DNA from: Candidatus Manganitrophus sp.
Lineage (GTDB): Bacteria; Nitrospirota; Nitrospiria; SBBL01; Manganitrophaceae
Direction of reading: 5' to 3'
Length of the DNA: 64,000 bases
Assembly: GCA_028865235.1 (NCBI GenBank)
Contig: CP114561.1
Coordinates: 2,252,001-2,316,000, forward strand
The stretch's first letter is position 1, and every line of letters begins with the position of its first letter. A program made the position numbers and the translations under genes. The notes below the pieces were generated by a model. That model was not told where the DNA came from, did no database searches, and worked only from the letters and a program-made list of their open reading frames with translations. Shown here in pieces: positions 10,755 to 25,316 of this stretch.

Positions 10755-11684
10755 TCAGGATCGGTCTGATGAATGATCAGGGGGAATTGCGCAAGCGGCG
10801 ATCTGCGCTTCGATTACCGGTTGAAGGGAGAGAACCTTTTCTCCAATGAAGATGATGCCGAGCACATCCTCCTCCGGAAAAGGGGTCAGCTCCGATCGGC
10901 CCGCGACGAAGTTAAAAAGAAAGACCCCCTCGGGAAATCGGACAAATCCTTTCGCGCGATAAATCTGCGGCGGAAATTGACCCATCCTCTTCTCGAAGCA
11001 ATCCCGCTCAAGGGTTTGATCCGTGCGGAGTTGAAAGGACTCCATGGACGGATGATGCCCCTCCTTCTCTCTCTCGTGCTCCTCTTTCCGGTTGTCTCTC
11101 CGGAGCGGCTTTCCAAAGATGAGGGCCGGATCGATCTCACAGCGTGTCGTCTCCAAAATGAGCGCGGCGGGGTTGATCGCCCCGATCATCTCGCGCGCCT
11201 TGCGGCGCTGTTCGTCGGTGACCAGATCGATTTTGTTGAAAAGGAGAAAATCGGCCATTTCGATCTGAATCCGGCCGGTGTGGCCGATGGAAGGAAATCG
11301 GACCGTCGCATCGGCATCAACCACGGTGACGACGGCATCGATCGGGAAATCGGGGAGGTTTTCTTGGATATCGCCGATCAGGGCATCGGGCTCCGCCAAT
11401 CCGGTCGTCTCGACGATAATCTCATCCGGCCCGACCGTCTCGACGATCTCTTTCACCGCCGCCTCGAAATCGCCCAGCAGGGAACAGCAGACGCATCCCC
11501 CTTCCAGCTCGGCAATCTTGATATTTTTTCCGGCCACCACGCGGGCATCGACCGCCAGCGCGCCGAACTCGTTCATGATAATCGCAAGGCGCTGGTCCGA
11601 CAGCGCGACCAACCGTCGCAGCAATGTCGTTTTGCCGCTCCCGAGATAACCGGTAAGGATGACGATGGGTGTTTTAGTCGCCAC
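10755..11684 (-). CDS. COG0523/CobW-family GTPase (candidate metallochaperone)
   Basis: A G3E-family GTPase of about 309 residues. The Walker A loop reads GYLGSGKTTLL, the metal-binding CxCC motif GGCVCCSL sits near residue 65, and the base-recognition motif is NKID. A CobW C-terminal domain begins near YRAKGFVRFP. I chose GTG 11684 because AAAGGG precedes it and the reading frame upstream overlaps rtcB's end without a better start. The group delivers Zn, Co, Fe or Mn-type metals to target enzymes. It lies between rtcB (stop two bases upstream) and archease 1 (seven bases downstream), so a role in loading the metal of RtcB or archease is plausible but unproven. Confidence 0.88.
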   Translation of the reverse strand: MATKTPIVILTGYLGSGKTTLLRRLVALSDQRLAIIMNEFGALAVDARVVAGKNIKIAELEGGCVCCSLLGDFEAAVKEIVETVGPDEIIVETTGLAEPDALIGDIQENLPDFPIDAVVTVVDADATVRFPSIGHTGRIQIEMADFLLFNKIDLVTDEQRRKAREMIGAINPAALILETTRCEIDPALIFGKPLRRDNRKEEHEREKEGHHPSMESFQLRTDQTLERDCFEKRMGQFPPQIYRAKGFVRFPEGVFLFNFVAGRSELTPFPEEDVLGIIFIGEKVLSLQPVIEAQIAACAIPPDHSSDRS

Positions 11685-11686
11685 AG

Positions 11687-13144
11687 CTACCCTTTGACAT
11701 TTCCGATCGGGGCGAACTTCACCACCCGTCTTGAGATTCCGGCCCGCTCGCACGCGTCGACCACTTCGTCGATATCTTTGTAGGTAGGCCCGGCTTCTTC
11801 GGCCAGACCGGCGAAGGAAGCGGAACGGACATAGATTCCCCGGGCGCGAAGCTCCTTCTGCAGCCGGTCGCCGCGAAACTGCTTGCGCGCCTGCGTCCGG
11901 CTCATCGTCCGTCCGGAGCCGTGGGCGGTGCTTCCGAAGGTCTCCTTCATCGCCCCCTCGGTTCCGACCAAGAGATAACTGCCGGTCTCCATGCTCCCGC
12001 CGATGATCACCGGCTGGCCGTATGGTTGATACCGCTCCGGCAGCGCCTCGTGTCCCGGGCCGAAGGCGCGGGTCGCCCCTTTCCGATGAACCAGAAGCTC
12101 GCGCGATTTCCCGTCGATCCGGTGGCGCTCCAGCTTGGCGGTATTGTGGGCCACATCATAGATCATCCGCATCCCGAGCGCTTCGGCGCTTTTCCCGAAG
12201 ATCCGCGCGAAACACTCCCGAATCCGATGGAGAATCGTCTGCCGGTTGGCGAACGACATGTTGAGACCGCACTTCATCGCCGAGAAATAATCCCGGCCCT
12301 CCGGAGAGCGGAACGGCGCGCAAGCAAGCTCCCGGTCGAGGATCTTGATTCCATACTTCGACGCCATCACCTCCAAGAAAACCTGAAGATAATCGGTCGC
12401 CACCTGGTGGCCGAAGCCGCGCGACCCGCAGTGGAACATCACCACCACCTGATTCGGGAAGAGTCCCATCGCCTCGGCAATCTTCCGATCGAGAATGTTT
12501 TCCTCCCGAACCACCTGGACCTCCAGATAGTGGTTCCCGGAGCCGAGCGTTCCGATCTGGCTCAGGCCGCGGTCGATCGCCTTCTGGCTGACCTTCTCCG
12601 GATTCGCCCCCGCGATGCACCCGCTCTCCTCGGTGAGCGCGAGATCCTCCGGCCACGCATAACCGTTCTTCAGACACCACTGAGACCCTTCGGCAATGAC
12701 CTCTTTAAACTCGTTCGTCGTCAGCTTCACGAAACCTTTACTTCCGACCCCCGCCGGAACGCGGGTGTAGAGAAGATCGACCAGCTCCGTCAGCTTCGGC
12801 GCCACCTCCGCCTCGGTCAAGTCGGTCCGGACCAGACGCATCCCGCAATTGATGTCGAACCCGATCCCCCCCGGGCTGATCACCCCCTTCTCGGCATCCA
12901 TCGCCGCGACACCGCCGATCGGAAAGCCGTAGCCGGAGTGGCCGTCGGGCATGCAGTAGGCGGCGCGGAGAAGGCCGGGGAGGGTTGCCACATTAGTGAT
13001 CTGCTCGATCACCGCATCATCCATCTCCCGGATCAGCTTCTCCGTTCCGACGATCCGGGCCGGTACCCGCATCCCTTCTTTATAGGAGGGATCGATCTCC
13101 CAGATCGTCTCGCTGACCTGTTTGACTTTATCTCCGAAAACCAT
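11687..13144 (-). CDS. rtcB: RNA-splicing ligase RtcB
   Basis: A 485-residue RtcB. It joins RNA 2',3'-cyclic phosphate or 3'-phosphate ends to 5'-OH ends using GTP and Mn. Family signatures are seen in order: MPDGHSGYGFPIGGVAA, GGIGFDINCGMRL with the metal Cys, GTLGSGNHYLEV, FHCGSRGFGHQV, and the guanylylation His region AHGSGRTMSR near the C-terminus. It starts at ATG 13144. The group archease 2 - rtcB - GTPase - archease 1 on one strand is compact. Bacterial RtcB acts in RNA repair and stress recovery, often under RtcR control; no RtcR is present in this window. Confidence 0.97.
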   Translation of the reverse strand: MVFGDKVKQVSETIWEIDPSYKEGMRVPARIVGTEKLIREMDDAVIEQITNVATLPGLLRAAYCMPDGHSGYGFPIGGVAAMDAEKGVISPGGIGFDINCGMRLVRTDLTEAEVAPKLTELVDLLYTRVPAGVGSKGFVKLTTNEFKEVIAEGSQWCLKNGYAWPEDLALTEESGCIAGANPEKVSQKAIDRGLSQIGTLGSGNHYLEVQVVREENILDRKIAEAMGLFPNQVVVMFHCGSRGFGHQVATDYLQVFLEVMASKYGIKILDRELACAPFRSPEGRDYFSAMKCGLNMSFANRQTILHRIRECFARIFGKSAEALGMRMIYDVAHNTAKLERHRIDGKSRELLVHRKGATRAFGPGHEALPERYQPYGQPVIIGGSMETGSYLLVGTEGAMKETFGSTAHGSGRTMSRTQARKQFRGDRLQKELRARGIYVRSASFAGLAEEAGPTYKDIDEVVDACERAGISRRVVKFAPIGNVKG

Positions 13145-13267
13145 CGCTTTGCTCCCGTCCGAACGGCATCCACTCTTTAAAAAACTTCTCTTTATATTTT
13201 AGTCAAAGGAGGCGATGAATTGAAGGGGATTGATGCGGTCGATCGTTGAGCCGTCCAAGGAGAGGCC

Positions 13268-13696
13268 TCAACGGTCGAATAGGATATTTACCTGCCAGGC
13301 CTCGCCCTGGCGGACGATCTGAAATGGATTCGATCGGATCGCCGCCACCTCGTTCCGGACCGGGTGGCGGGTCGGATCGATCAGCTCTCCCATGGCGACC
13401 CCTTGTATTCGATGCCGGGGACCGCGCTCGACTTTTACCTCGAAGAAGCTGAAGTAAAGATTCTCCCGATCTCTGAGCTGAATCAATTCCGAGAGCCAAT
13501 GGAAGAGAAGCCGGTCGATGCTGTCGGCCGAGAGGAGCAGTTCTTTCCCGATCTCCGGGCGGACCTCCTCGGTATCGACCATTGTCTCGAAGAGTCCCTT
13601 CGCCGTCGCCCGGAAGAGCCCTTCGAGTGAGTCGCCCCGCGCCGCCAGCGACATCTCTCCGGTGGCGATCTCCTCCGATACTTGAAACTCTTCCAA
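13268..13696 (-). CDS. Archease, protein 2
   Basis: A second archease-family protein of 142 residues, clearly diverged from archease 1 at 10313. It has the family layout: ATGEMSLAARGDSLEGLF, then SIDRLLFHWLSELIQL, and HPVRNEVAAIRSNPF at the end. The start appears to be TTG 13696, since no ATG or GTG occurs at the family N-terminus; GAGG lies about eight bases upstream. It precedes rtcB by 123 bases on the same strand. Two archeases flanking one RtcB suggest a heteromer or alternative activators. Confidence 0.82.
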   Translation of the reverse strand: MEEFQVSEEIATGEMSLAARGDSLEGLFRATAKGLFETMVDTEEVRPEIGKELLLSADSIDRLLFHWLSELIQLRDRENLYFSFFEVKVERGPRHRIQGVAMGELIDPTRHPVRNEVAAIRSNPFQIVRQGEAWQVNILFDR

Positions 13697-13734
13697 AGAG
13701 ATGCCTCGCTTCTACCGACGCCGAACGGATGCCG

Positions 13735-14259
13735 TTAACCCGGCCGTTCGGCGATCAGTTGGACCATCCAGCGATCCCCTTTGAATCCCTCGAAATAGAA
13801 GAGAATCCGAAAATCGAGAAAGAGCCGGAGCAGCTCATTGTGCCCCCAGCAAAACTCCTTCCGCCCCGGCTTGCCGAACCGCTCGTGCTGATCGATCAAG
13901 AAAGTCTCATAGACGAGATGCCCCCCTGGGCGAACCGCCCGCTTCATCTCGGGAAGGAGGTTCCGGTCGAGATAGTAGAAGCAGGCCACCAGAGCGTATC
14001 CCTCGCCGGGAATCGGGGTCGGCTGCTCCAGATCGACGGCGCGCGCGGTGAGCGAGAGGCCGCGACGGGCTGCTTCGGCGTTGCAGAAGGCCACCGCCTC
14101 CGGGTCGCGATCGAGCCCCATGACCTCGAACCCCTGCGAGGCGAGATAAAAGGCGTTTCGGCCGAAGCCGCACGCCACCTCCAATGCTTTCCCTTTTTGG
14201 AAGCGTGCAAGGTGTTCGGTCAACAACGCGGACGGTTCTTGGGAGTGATGTTTTTCCAT
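13735..14259 (-). CDS. SAM-dependent methyltransferase (class I)
   Basis: A 174-residue class I methyltransferase resembling the TehB group. Motif I reads ALEVACGFGRNAFYLA, motif II ends in GLDRDPEAV, and the late motif is RAVRPGGHLVYETF. It starts at ATG 14259, and its stop lies 38 bases before archease 2, so it may head the RNA-repair transcript. The substrate is unknown. Confidence 0.88.
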   Translation of the reverse strand: MEKHHSQEPSALLTEHLARFQKGKALEVACGFGRNAFYLASQGFEVMGLDRDPEAVAFCNAEAARRGLSLTARAVDLEQPTPIPGEGYALVACFYYLDRNLLPEMKRAVRPGGHLVYETFLIDQHERFGKPGRKEFCWGHNELLRLFLDFRILFYFEGFKGDRWMVQLIAERPG

Positions 14260-14293
14260 CGATCGATTCGATTTCGTAGGATGTGCGGAACAG

Positions 14294-15621
14294 TCAGGGG
14301 TGCCGGGACGGCTTCATTTCGGCCTCGGTCTCGATTACCTTCCCGTCGCGGAGGAGCTTCATCTTGACGCGATCGCCGGGCGACTTCTGGCCGACGGCGT
14401 AGGTGAGATCAAACGGCTCACGCATCTCTTCCCCGTCGAAGGAGACGACGATGTCGCCCTGTTGGATCCCGGCCGCCTCCGCGGTGGAGTTCGGGGAAAC
14501 ATCGGTAATGCGGACCCCGGCTTGAAACGGCTCGATCATGACCCCCAGCCGAACCTTCTTGGCTTCAACCTCGCTGTAGCCGACCCCCCAGATGAAATCG
14601 GCCAGATGCAACGGGAAATCGGGGAGCTTGAGCTCCACCTGGAAGCGCTTCGCCTCCGGGACCTCTTGCGCGTTCGGGATGACGATCTGGTACGGCTCCG
14701 GCAGGCGCCGGAAGGCCCGCCGCGGGATGCCGAACCCGTAGCCGACGTGGAAGCCCCCCGCAAAAACGACCATCTTTTTATCGCCCCCTTCAGGCGAGGT
14801 GAGATAACGGGCGACGCTCTCCGCCATCGTCTCATCCCAGAGGAGCATCGTGTCGTAGAAAGAGGAGAATCCTTCGCCGTCCTGCCGGCCCATCGGGCCA
14901 TGTCCTTTGAAAATCGCCTGCAACGCCTGCTGGTGATACCGATCTGTCCGATCGATCTGGGGAAGCGCTTTTTTGTCTTCGGGAGAGAGGGCATCGATCC
15001 CCTTCATTCCGACTTTCGCCTCCCAATCCTGGGGAGCGTTCAAGGCAACAAGCGGGATTTTATTCTCTTTGATGAAGTTGAGCAACTCCTGATAATAGCC
15101 CATCTCCATCCCCCAATTCTCGATCCAGAGCTTGCGGAAGTCTTTGTCGCTGAGGTTTCCCTCCAGCCACTGGTTGAGCTGGGGCTGAGCGGGCCGCCGG
15201 AACATTTCCATCCCGACCGCCACCTTCCCGGGGAATCGCTCGTTCATCGCCTGGAGGATTTCGAGCTGCACCCGATGGTCTTCGAGGTTGTCGTGGACCT
15301 CCCCGACGTAAATGATCCGCGCCGGCGTCAGAAAATCGATCAGCCGCTCCTTCGAGACGGCGACGCCGGTGGGAACATGGACGATCTTTCCCTCCTCGAT
15401 CTCGTCGAGGTGGATATAAGGCGACTCTGCGGCAAGAGACTCCTCTGCGGGGGGATTGTCGGGGCGTCGGCGACGAGGGTTGAAGCGGGTCGCGTCGAAT
15501 GGGGATTTGAAGCGGCCTTCGATTGTTCTTTGGAACGGCCCGGCCCGGCGCAGCCGAGCGCGAGAAACAGGAATACTACAATCAGTGATGAGAAGAGATG
15601 AAGATGTCGAGTGGATGGCAT
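14294..15621 (-). CDS. ChaN-family lipoprotein with C-terminal PDZ domain, one frame break
   Basis: The N-terminus (start 15621) is a lipoprotein signal with lipobox LALGC. After a frame break in the six-base run near 15450 comes a haem-binding-uptake (ChaN/Tiki-like) domain. It is recognised from IIYVGEVHDNLEDH with Glu and His, GKVAVGMEMFRR, and VVFAGGFHVGYGFGIPRR. The last 90 residues form a PDZ domain (VRITDVSPNSTAEAAGIQQG). The full protein is about 440 residues, likely anchored in an outer or inner membrane leaflet facing the periplasm. ChaN binds haem dimers in Campylobacter; related proteins may be proteases. The substrate here is unknown. Confidence 0.85.
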
Positions 15622-15755
15622 GGATTCATTCTACCGGGAAGGGGAGGAAGGTGTCAAACGGAGAAATCATCTTGAATTGGGAAAGCTCCAAGACGGTTTT
15701 GACACGATTCTTCAGAATCGTTATAGTATTTCTTTCTTGAACCGATGAGGTCGTT

Positions 15756-16100
15756 ATGTCTGATCATCCTTCCTATCACGAAGCGCTTCCCCAAGGCATC
15801 GAGGTCCTCCGCTGGCCGCACAAGCACCCGCTGCCAGAGCCGGAGGTGATCGCCTTTTTCGAAAGCCGTAACCTCTCCCCCAGCCGGTGGTCAAACGGGC
15901 CGGGGGAGGTCTACTCCGTCCACACACACCACTATCAGAAGACCCTCTTCTGCGTAAGGGGGAGCATCATTTTCTCCCTTCCCGATCTTAAAAAAGAGGT
16001 CGCGCTCCGCCCCGGCGACCGTCTGACCCTTCCCCCCGGAACCCGTCACGGAGCGATCGTCGGACCGGAAGGGGTCACTTGTATTGAGGCAGGGGATTGA
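15756..16100 (+). CDS. Cupin-domain protein
   Basis: A 114-residue cupin with metal motif 1 HTHHYQKTLFCVRGSI and motif 2 PGDRLTLPPGTRHGAIV. It is preceded by GAGGTCGTT before ATG 15756. Its TGA lies one base before the ATG of ogt, so the two are probably co-translated. Small cupins next to ogt have no agreed function. Confidence 0.82.
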   Translation: MSDHPSYHEALPQGIEVLRWPHKHPLPEPEVIAFFESRNLSPSRWSNGPGEVYSVHTHHYQKTLFCVRGSIIFSLPDLKKEVALRPGDRLTLPPGTRHGAIVGPEGVTCIEAGD

Positions 16101-16101
16101 G

Positions 16102-16686
16102 ATGAATCTCTATAGCGATATTGATTCGCCGCTGGGTCCGATCCTGTTGGTCTCGGATGGCGCTGCGCTCACCGGCTTCTATTTCATCGGCCAGAAGTAT
16201 GCCCCGGATGAGACCCCTTGGAAACGGGATCCGAAACTTCAGCTGTTTCGCGACGCCGAGGCCCAGATCGCCGCCTACACCTCGGGAAGACTGCAAACGT
16301 TTGATCTGCCGATTCGATTCAAAGGAACCCCCTTTCAACTCCAGGTCTGGCAGGCAATCGCGGCGATTCCGTTCGGCGCGACGCTCAGCTACTCGGCGCT
16401 GGCAGCGCGGATCGGCGCGCCATCGAGCATGCGGGCCGTCGGGGCGGCGACAGGACGCAATCCGATTTCGCTGATCGTCCCCTGTCATCGGGTCGTCGGC
16501 CGCGACGGGGCCCTCACCGGATACGCCGGCGGCCTCGATCGGAAACGGGCATTGCTGAACTTTGAATCCAAAAACAAAAAAAGGGAGAAGATCCAATTGA
16601 ATCTTCTCCCCCTTGAAAATTGGTGGAGGCGGCGGGAATTGAACCCGCGTCCGAAGATATTCAGAAAAAGAACACTACATGCTTAG
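16102..16686 (+). CDS. ogt: Methylated-DNA--protein-cysteine methyltransferase
   Basis: A suicide repair enzyme that moves alkyl groups from O6-alkylguanine to its own Cys. The active site VPCHRVVG is seen near residue 133, and the helix-turn-helix DNA recognition segment ISYSALA-type (LSYSALAARIGAP) before it. I prefer ATG 16102, one base after the cupin stop, over an upstream start. The family C-terminus should end near LLNFE. Instead the frame stays open for about 35 more residues, through the ssrA terminator and 66 bases antisense to tmRNA. The tail RRRELNPRP is what tRNA-like 3' ends give when translated and is not a protein domain. Confidence 0.92.
   Translation: MNLYSDIDSPLGPILLVSDGAALTGFYFIGQKYAPDETPWKRDPKLQLFRDAEAQIAAYTSGRLQTFDLPIRFKGTPFQLQVWQAIAAIPFGATLSYSALAARIGAPSSMRAVGAATGRNPISLIVPCHRVVGRDGALTGYAGGLDRKRALLNFESKNKKREKIQLNLLPLENWWRRRELNPRPKIFRKRTLHA
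16569..16610 (-). terminator. Rho-independent terminator of ssrA
   Basis: Read on the minus strand, a 10-base stem GGGAGAAGAT/ATCTTCTCCC (16583-16592 with 16601-16610) with an 8-base loop is followed by TTTTTTTGTTTTT. It lies ten bases after the tmRNA 3' end, as expected for its terminator. Confidence 0.9.
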
Positions 16687-16967
16687 TCTCTATTTTGGAA
16701 TTCGCGTCCAAGGTCGCCCAGAGACAGGCTCCCTCTTCTGCTAGCCTCGAAAGATCTCACCCAGCTCCCCAAGGCGAAGAGTCAGGCCAGCCTGCTATCT
16801 GGCATCTTCCCCCCGCACAGGCGACGGAAAGTCGATGTCACTGCGTTTAGGCAGCGAGAGCTAATTGTTCATTAGCAATTATGTTTTTCCCATTTGTTTA
16901 ACGAGCCCAATGGGACCTCGGCATGCGTTCCTTAACCTCTTTATCCCCGTCGAATCCGATCGCCCCC
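16621..16967 (-). ncRNA. ssrA: tmRNA (trans-translation RNA)
   Basis: The RNA rescues stalled ribosomes with SmpB. The 5' end GGGGGCGATCGGATTCGAC pairs with the 3' end CGCCTCC followed by encoded ACCA, giving a seven-base acceptor stem with one G-U. The T-arm sequence GGGTTCAATTCCC-type is present in reverse at the 3' end. The tag frame ends GCT CTC GCT GCC TAA, and I read the tag as GKNIIANEQLALAA, with a glycine resume codon GGG. The ending LALAA is the usual protease-recognition tail. smpB lies 203 bases upstream on the same strand. Confidence 0.96.
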
Positions 16968-17169
16968 TGTCTATTTTTATGTGGGGCCCGTCCGGCGAAC
17001 CCTAAAAAGAGGGTCCTCCGATGCCCCACACCCGTGGCTCGGACAGGCAAAGCCTGATCCTCGCCTTATTTTTTCCGGCTCGGAGATCTATAATCCCCTC
17101 GCGCTGGCAAAGCCAGTCGCTCGCTTGATTCAGATATAGTCTTTTCACGGGCCATAAGCCCAAGACTAA
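16968..17169 (-). promoter_or_regulatory. smpB-ssrA intergenic region with nested inverted repeats
   Basis: About 200 bases with no gene. GTGGGGC (about 16981) and GCCCCAC (about 17025) can pair, and inside them ACCCT/AGGGT form a small hairpin. It should hold the smpB terminator and the ssrA promoter; an AT-rich CATAAAAATAG lies just upstream of the tmRNA 5' end and could be the -10 region. No clear -35 is seen. Confidence 0.4.
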
Positions 17170-17649
17170 TCAAAACTTATCTTGTCTCTTTCCCCGGACG
17201 GCTTTCTCGATTTCGCGCTGGGCTGACTTTTTTGATTCGGTTTCGCGCTTGTCGTACAGCTTCTTTCCGACCGCCAACCCGATCTCTACCTTGGCCCAAC
17301 CCCGTTTAAAATAAATTTTCAGCGGCACCAGCGTGTATCCCTTCTGCTGGGCCTTCCCGAGGAGCCGTTCGATTTCTCGCCTTTGAAGGAGGAGTTTTCG
17401 CGTCCGCGTCGGGTCGTGGTTGGAAATGTTGCCGTGGCTGTAGGGGCTGATGTGGCAATTATATAGCAAGACCTCTCCATTTTCAACCCGGGCGAAGCTG
17501 TCTTTCAAGTTAATCCGTCCCTCGCGAAGCGACTTGACCTCGGTCCCGGCGAGGACAATTCCCGCCTCCAGCGTCTCCTCGATAAAATAATCGTGGAAGG
17601 CCTTCCGGTTGCTGACCACCAATGAATCGTTCTCTTTTTCGACCGCCAT
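17170..17649 (-). CDS. smpB: SsrA-binding protein SmpB
   Basis: A 159-residue SmpB. It binds the tRNA-like part of tmRNA and places it in the empty A site. Visible motifs are the opening [46 protein letters not shown], and the basic C-terminal tail ([18 protein letters not shown]), which mimics mRNA in the channel. The start at ATG 17649 fits the family. It is directly upstream of ssrA, a common pairing. Confidence 0.97.
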   Translation of the reverse strand: MAVEKENDSLVVSNRKAFHDYFIEETLEAGIVLAGTEVKSLREGRINLKDSFARVENGEVLLYNCHISPYSHGNISNHDPTRTRKLLLQRREIERLLGKAQQKGYTLVPLKIYFKRGWAKVEIGLAVGKKLYDKRETESKKSAQREIEKAVRGKRQDKF

Positions 17650-17725
17650 GATCTATTCCGCTCGAACCGGCTCCGGGATTCCTTTCACGTTGACTTCACC
17701 TGGGCGCTATTATAACATCGATCCC

Positions 17726-18240
17726 ATGTCGAAGGGATTCTCTCCAACATCGATTTCGCCGATCCTCAAGGGAATCATCAAAGATTTCGGCTTGGAGAAG
17801 GGGATTTCCGGCGCATTGTTGCAGATCCGCTGGAAAGAGATCGTCGGCCCCCAAATCGCCTCCCATACCTATCCCGCCGAGATCCGCTTCGACACCCTTC
17901 ATCTCACGGTCGACAGCGCCGTCTGGATGCATCAGCTCTCTTTTTTAAGGAAAGAGATCATCGAGAAATGCAACCGGCTCTTGGGGAAAGAGTCCATCCG
18001 GAAGATTCAGCTTCGGACCGGCCCGCTTCCGCCCCCCTCGAATCACCCCAAGAGGCCCCTGCTCTGGAAGGAGAGTGCACGGCCGAAGAGGCGGCCTTCA
18101 TCGAGCAGCAGATCGTATCGATTCCGGATATGGAATTGAAAGAGGCGGTCCGCCGCGCGCTTCGGCGGCATCTTCTCCATCGGCAGGGCGAAATTAAGGG
18201 GTCGGCGCCGGGGAGCTCGCCGGATCGGGCGCAGCGCTGA
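17726..18240 (+). CDS. DUF721 / DciA-like protein, one frame break
   Basis: The N-terminal 90 residues carry the DUF721 pattern: ISPILKGIIKDFGLEKGI, WKEIVGPQIASHTYPAEI, and LHLTVDSAVWMHQLSFLRKEI. DciA proteins load the replicative helicase in bacteria that lack DnaC/DnaI. The frame breaks in the CCCCCC run near 18035. The continuing frame gives a conserved-looking tail (AFIEQQIVSIPDMELKEA) ending at 18240. ATG 17726 is chosen at the family N-terminus. It is divergent from smpB and overlaps the TPR gene's end. Confidence 0.75.
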
Positions 18241-19081
18241 CCGGCTCCGCCGCGGTCGTTCCGGCGTCTTTCGGCAACCCCTTCTCGAGCTGCCGGATTT
18301 TCGCTTCGAGAAGCTCCTTGTTCGGATAGCGCCCTTCCAACTGGCGATAAAGCTGAAGGGCCTCTTCGGCCCGGTTTCCCTCTTCCAAACAGTTCGCCGT
18401 CCGAAACTTCGCGAACGGGCTCATGTCGCTATCGGAATAATCGGCGATAAGACGCCGATAAAATCCGATCGCCTCTTTGCATCTCCCCTCGATAAAGTAG
18501 CTGCTTCCCTGGCGATAGAGCGCCGCCGGCGCCCAACGGCTTTTCGGATCGCGCTTGATCAGAAGGTCCCATTCGGTCCGGGCCTGCTCGACATTTCCCT
18601 GCGCGAAATAAAGCTCGCCGATCTTGTACTGGCTCTCCAAAACCTGATCGGAGTCGTCGCTGAGCTCCATCACCTTCTCGTGTTCGGAGATCGCCTCACG
18701 GAGTTTGCCATATTTCTTTTCATAGACTTCGGCGAGGTAGCGGCGGGCGGAGAGGGCATGTGTATTTTTCGGGGTGGAGGCGGTGAGGCGGATCGTCTTT
18801 TGGAATGCATCGACCGCCTTCTGAGAATCGTTTAGATAGAGATGGTAGAGGACGCCGCTCCAGAAGACCGCCTCCGGAATGAATTTGCTTCGGGGGGTAT
18901 TCCTCTGAAATCTTTTCATACTCCCGGACCGCGCCGAGGTAATCATCGGCCCGCCATTTCTGCTCGGCCGATTCAAGATACCGCTTGGGAACCCGCTCGG
19001 CGCTCGACCAGACACTCCAGACGGTCAGGAAGAGGGCAGCGAGAGCGACCGCCCCCCATAAAACGGCTTTGACTTTCCATC

Positions 19082-19085
<4 letters not shown>
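18194..19085 (-). CDS. TPR-repeat protein with N-terminal membrane anchor, one frame break
   Basis: About 296 residues. A hydrophobic N-terminal helix (VLWGAVALAALFLTVWSVW) is followed by at least five tetratricopeptide-like repeats, as in BamD/YbgF-type periplasmic scaffold proteins. The frame breaks near 18893 in a run of Gs/Cs; both sides read smoothly. It starts at GTG 19085, overlapping the gyrA stop by the four bases GTGA, so it is translationally coupled to gyrA. The C-terminus is Pro/Ala-rich. The function is not known. Confidence 0.78.
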
Positions 19086-21712
<2,627 letters not shown>

Positions 21713-21715
21713 TAC

Positions 21716-24142
<2,427 letters not shown>

Positions 24143-24189
24143 CTATTCCTCAGAAACCTGTTTTATCTCAATCCGTCCGGAGTGGACGA

Positions 24190-25314
24190 TTACACGCGCA
24201 TCGGCATCACCACCGCCAGGAACCCTTTCCCTTCTTCTTTGATCAGGCAGGGGGGAGAGAGAATCTTTGAATTCCAGCGTCGCCTCTTCCCCCTCCAACA
24301 CCGACAAAGCATCGAGGAGATAACGCGCATTAAATCCGGTGCTGAAACCCTCGCCCGCAAAGGAGGCGGCGACCTCTTCGTTCGCCTCTCCCATCTCCGG
24401 GTTGTTGGAGTTGAGGAGAATCCGGCCGCTCTCGAGGGTAAACTTCACCGCATTGGTCTTCTCCCTGGCAAGAAGAGAGACCCGGCGAAGCCCCCCTTCG
24501 AGCCCCCCCGGCTGACCGAGACCTTCTTGTCATTTCCGGTCGGAATGACCTGCCGGTAATTCGGGTAGTTCCCTTCCATCAGACGGGAGGTCAAGACAAA
24601 TGCGCCGCGTCGAAAGACCAACTGGTTCTTCCCGATCGCCAACTCCGGCGCTCCATCGTCTCCCCCTTCATCGAGTGCTTTCTTGATCTCCAAGATCGCC
24701 TTTTTCGGGACGATAATGTTCTGTTCGGGGAGAGAACCGGCGTCGATGGTGATCGGCGCCTCCGCCAAAGAGAGCCGGTGCCCGTCGGTGGCGACGAAGC
24801 GGATCAACTTTTTCTTCCCACCCGCCTCCTGCAGCTGAACCAAGACGCCGTTGAGGATATACCGGGCGTCGTTTTCTCCGGAGGCATACAAGGTCCGTCG
24901 AATCAGGTCGGACAAGGCAGCCGCATCGATCGGGAGCTTGCTCTCCGCGTCCGAAGCCGGCGGGGTCGGAAATTCCTCCGGCGGGAGTCCCACGATCCGG
25001 AAGTGGCTCTTCCCCGATTGAATGGTGACCCAGTTGTTCGCCTCACCGGTAATTTCCACCTTTCCCTCCGGAAATTCGCGGATGATCTCGAAGAGCTTCC
25101 GCGCCGAAAAGGTGAGACGGCCCGGCTCCAGAATTTCTGCAGGGTAAGCTCCCTGAATTCCGATCTCCAGATCGGTCGCGAAGAGAGCGATCTTCTCACG
25201 TTGTGCTTCCATGAGGATATGAGAGAGGATCGGCATCGTATTGCGTTTTTCGACCACCCCTTGCACGCGTTGGATCCCGGTGAGCAGCTCTTTCCGCTCG
25301 ATCTTGATCTTCAT
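24190..25314 (-). CDS. dnaN: DNA polymerase III beta sliding clamp, two frame breaks
   Basis: The ring clamp that tethers DNA polymerase III to DNA. The start ATG 25314 is preceded by AAGGAGG; an overlapping GTG at 25320 would be too close to it. Family features: LLTGIQRVQGVVEKRNTMPIL at the start, FVATDGHRLSLAE in the middle, and the C-terminal LAVVMPMRV in the continuing frame, ending at TAA 24190. Frames break near 24495, in C/G runs, and near 24250, in a run of Gs. Joining them gives about 375 residues, the usual length. The gene follows dnaA by two bases. Confidence 0.92.
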
Positions 25315-25316
25315 TC

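Noticed and set aside
11921-13180. 419-codon plus-strand frame across rtcB
   Set aside because: rtcB has all catalytic motifs; this frame has none.
16620-16686. Arg-rich peptide at the Ogt C-terminus as a functional domain
   Set aside because: It is the translation of the antisense of the tRNA-like end of tmRNA.
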